Assembly: GCA_023251215.1 (NCBI GenBank) | Contig: JAHEZF010000139.1 | Span: 1-5,278 of the forward strand | Source: Sphingobacteriales bacterium | GTDB lineage: Bacteria; Bacteroidota; Bacteroidia; Chitinophagales; Chitinophagaceae | Reading direction: 5' to 3' | DNA: 5,278 bases | Shown: positions 4,572-5,278 of the stretch, piece after piece | Layout: each line of letters opens with the position of its first letter | Numbering within the stretch: position 1 is the stretch's first letter | Position numbers and translations under genes: made by a program | Notes under the pieces: model-generated | What the model was told of the DNA's origin: nothing | What the model saw: only the letters and a program-made list of their open reading frames with translations | Database searches by the model: none

Positions 4572-5278
4572 ATGAAAAAAATTATTGTCTTCTTATTATC
4601 TTTTATCTGGCTTACCACCTGCAAAAGCCATAAAGGCATTCCTGATATTTCCGGAATTAAAGTTGATATTAATCTGGAACGATTTGACCAGGATTTTTTC
4701 AGCATCGACAGTAATAATGTATTGCCAGGTTTGAACCGGGTAAATGAAAAATATCCTGCACTCAGTTCTATTTTTCTGCATAATATTTTAGGCCTTGACA
4801 GCGCCTCTGCTTTACCGGGTGTAAAAAGATTTCTCCATCTTAGCCAGTCTCTTCATGATTCGGTAAATAAGGTTTTTAAAAATACAGATGGACTGAAAAA
4901 AGATTTTCAAAAAGCCTTCCGGTTTGTAAAATATTATTTCCCGGATTATAAAATTCCTCAAATAATAACAGTGATTGGCCCCATTGATGCGCTGGCACAA
5001 ACAGCGAATGGATATACACCTGATTTTTTAGCGCCAGATATTCTCGGTATCAGTCTGCAGTTTTACCTGGGGAAAGATTTTTCACTTTACAGAGATCCTT
5101 TCTTTATTGAAAAGGTAGTTCCTGCGTACCGCAGCCGGAGATTCAGTAAAGAATACATCACTGCGGATGCCATACAGTTAGTTGTTGACGATATTTTCCC
5201 AGATAAAAGCAGTGGCAAATCTTTAATAGAACAAATGATTGAAAAAGGAAAGCTATGGTGGTTACTGGATAAATTTTT
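4572..5278 (+). CDS. gldB: Gliding motility lipoprotein GldB (partial, C-terminus missing)
   Basis: The frame is open from the ATG at 4572 to the window edge, 235 complete codons. The protein starts with a lipoprotein signal peptide (MKKIIVFLLSFIWLTTC, lipobox LTTC, lipid cysteine 17). Features matching the GldB family follow: IKVDINLERFDQDFF at 29-43, the YPALSSIFLHNILGL segment at 61-75, KYYFPDYKIPQIIT at 120-133, the LGISLQFYLGKDFSLY segment at 158-173, YITADAIQLVVDDIF near 195-209, and LIEQMIEKGKLWWLLDKF at 218-235. In Flavobacterium johnsoniae GldB is an essential gliding lipoprotein tied to the type IX secretion/gliding machinery; homologues also occur in non-gliding Bacteroidota. The family is about 320 residues, so roughly a quarter is outside the window. 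The start is fixed by the signal peptide. The gene is divergent from nadE with 99 bases between. Its absence as a closed ORF is only due to the window edge. Confidence 0.9.
   Translation, partial: MKKIIVFLLSFIWLTTCKSHKGIPDISGIKVDINLERFDQDFFSIDSNNVLPGLNRVNEKYPALSSIFLHNILGLDSASALPGVKRFLHLSQSLHDSVNKVFKNTDGLKKDFQKAFRFVKYYFPDYKIPQIITVIGPIDALAQTANGYTPDFLAPDILGISLQFYLGKDFSLYRDPFFIEKVVPAYRSRRFSKEYITADAIQLVVDDIFPDKSSGKSLIEQMIEKGKLWWLLDKF

Noticed and set aside
4523..5000. Minus-strand open frames opposite gldB
   Set aside because: The plus strand encodes a long GldB-like protein without a stop up to the window edge; the minus frames have no family features.
1..5278. A CRISPR array, tRNA, insertion sequence or defence system
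   Set aside because: No spaced identical repeats, tRNA-like cloverleaf, transposase frame or defence-type domain was seen anywhere in the window.

Overview
The window looks like chromosomal DNA of a Bacteroidota bacterium, most likely from the Chitinophagaceae/Sphingobacteriia side. Supporting signs are a GldB-type gliding lipoprotein gene, three short lipoprotein signal peptides, almost no Shine-Dalgarno sequences, moderately AT-rich DNA, sequences resembling the Bacteroidota -7 promoter element (TAnnTTTG), and two kinds of short dispersed-looking repeat. The genus cannot be fixed from this window.

Layout, left to right. (1) Positions 1-267, minus strand: N-terminal part of a class III PLP-dependent aminotransferase, cut by the window edge. 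(2) 268-622: no secure gene. It holds a possible small ORF broken at a run of six G, then an imperfect inverted repeat built from roughly 14-nt GAAGTC-type units. (3) 623-817, plus: a 64-residue lipoprotein. (4) 885-1214, plus: a 109-residue cytoplasmic protein of unknown function. (5) 1217-2143, minus: RsgA, the circularly permuted GTPase of 30S ribosome maturation. (6) 2287-2742, plus: a lipocalin-like lipoprotein. (7) 2748-4472, minus: NadE, glutamine-dependent NAD+ synthetase. (8) 4572-5278, plus: GldB, cut by the right edge.

No multi-gene operon is evident. The two adjacent plus-strand genes (623-817 and 885-1214) could be co-transcribed, but the rest alternate in strand. Two convergent pairs nearly touch (2 bp between the 109-residue protein and rsgA, 5 bp between the lipocalin-like gene and nadE). 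Three divergent gaps must hold promoters (268 onward, 2144-2286, 4473-4571). Most content is housekeeping (ribosome assembly, NAD synthesis, amino-group transfer), with cell-envelope lipoproteins between.

No new multi-gene system is visible. The most notable item is a palindromic G/C-rich repeat of a kind usually seen between genes in Bacteroidota. Here it sits in frame inside nadE, in the linker between the glutaminase and synthetase domains. The 14-nt-unit inverted repeat and the G6-split small ORF upstream of it are the next most interesting.
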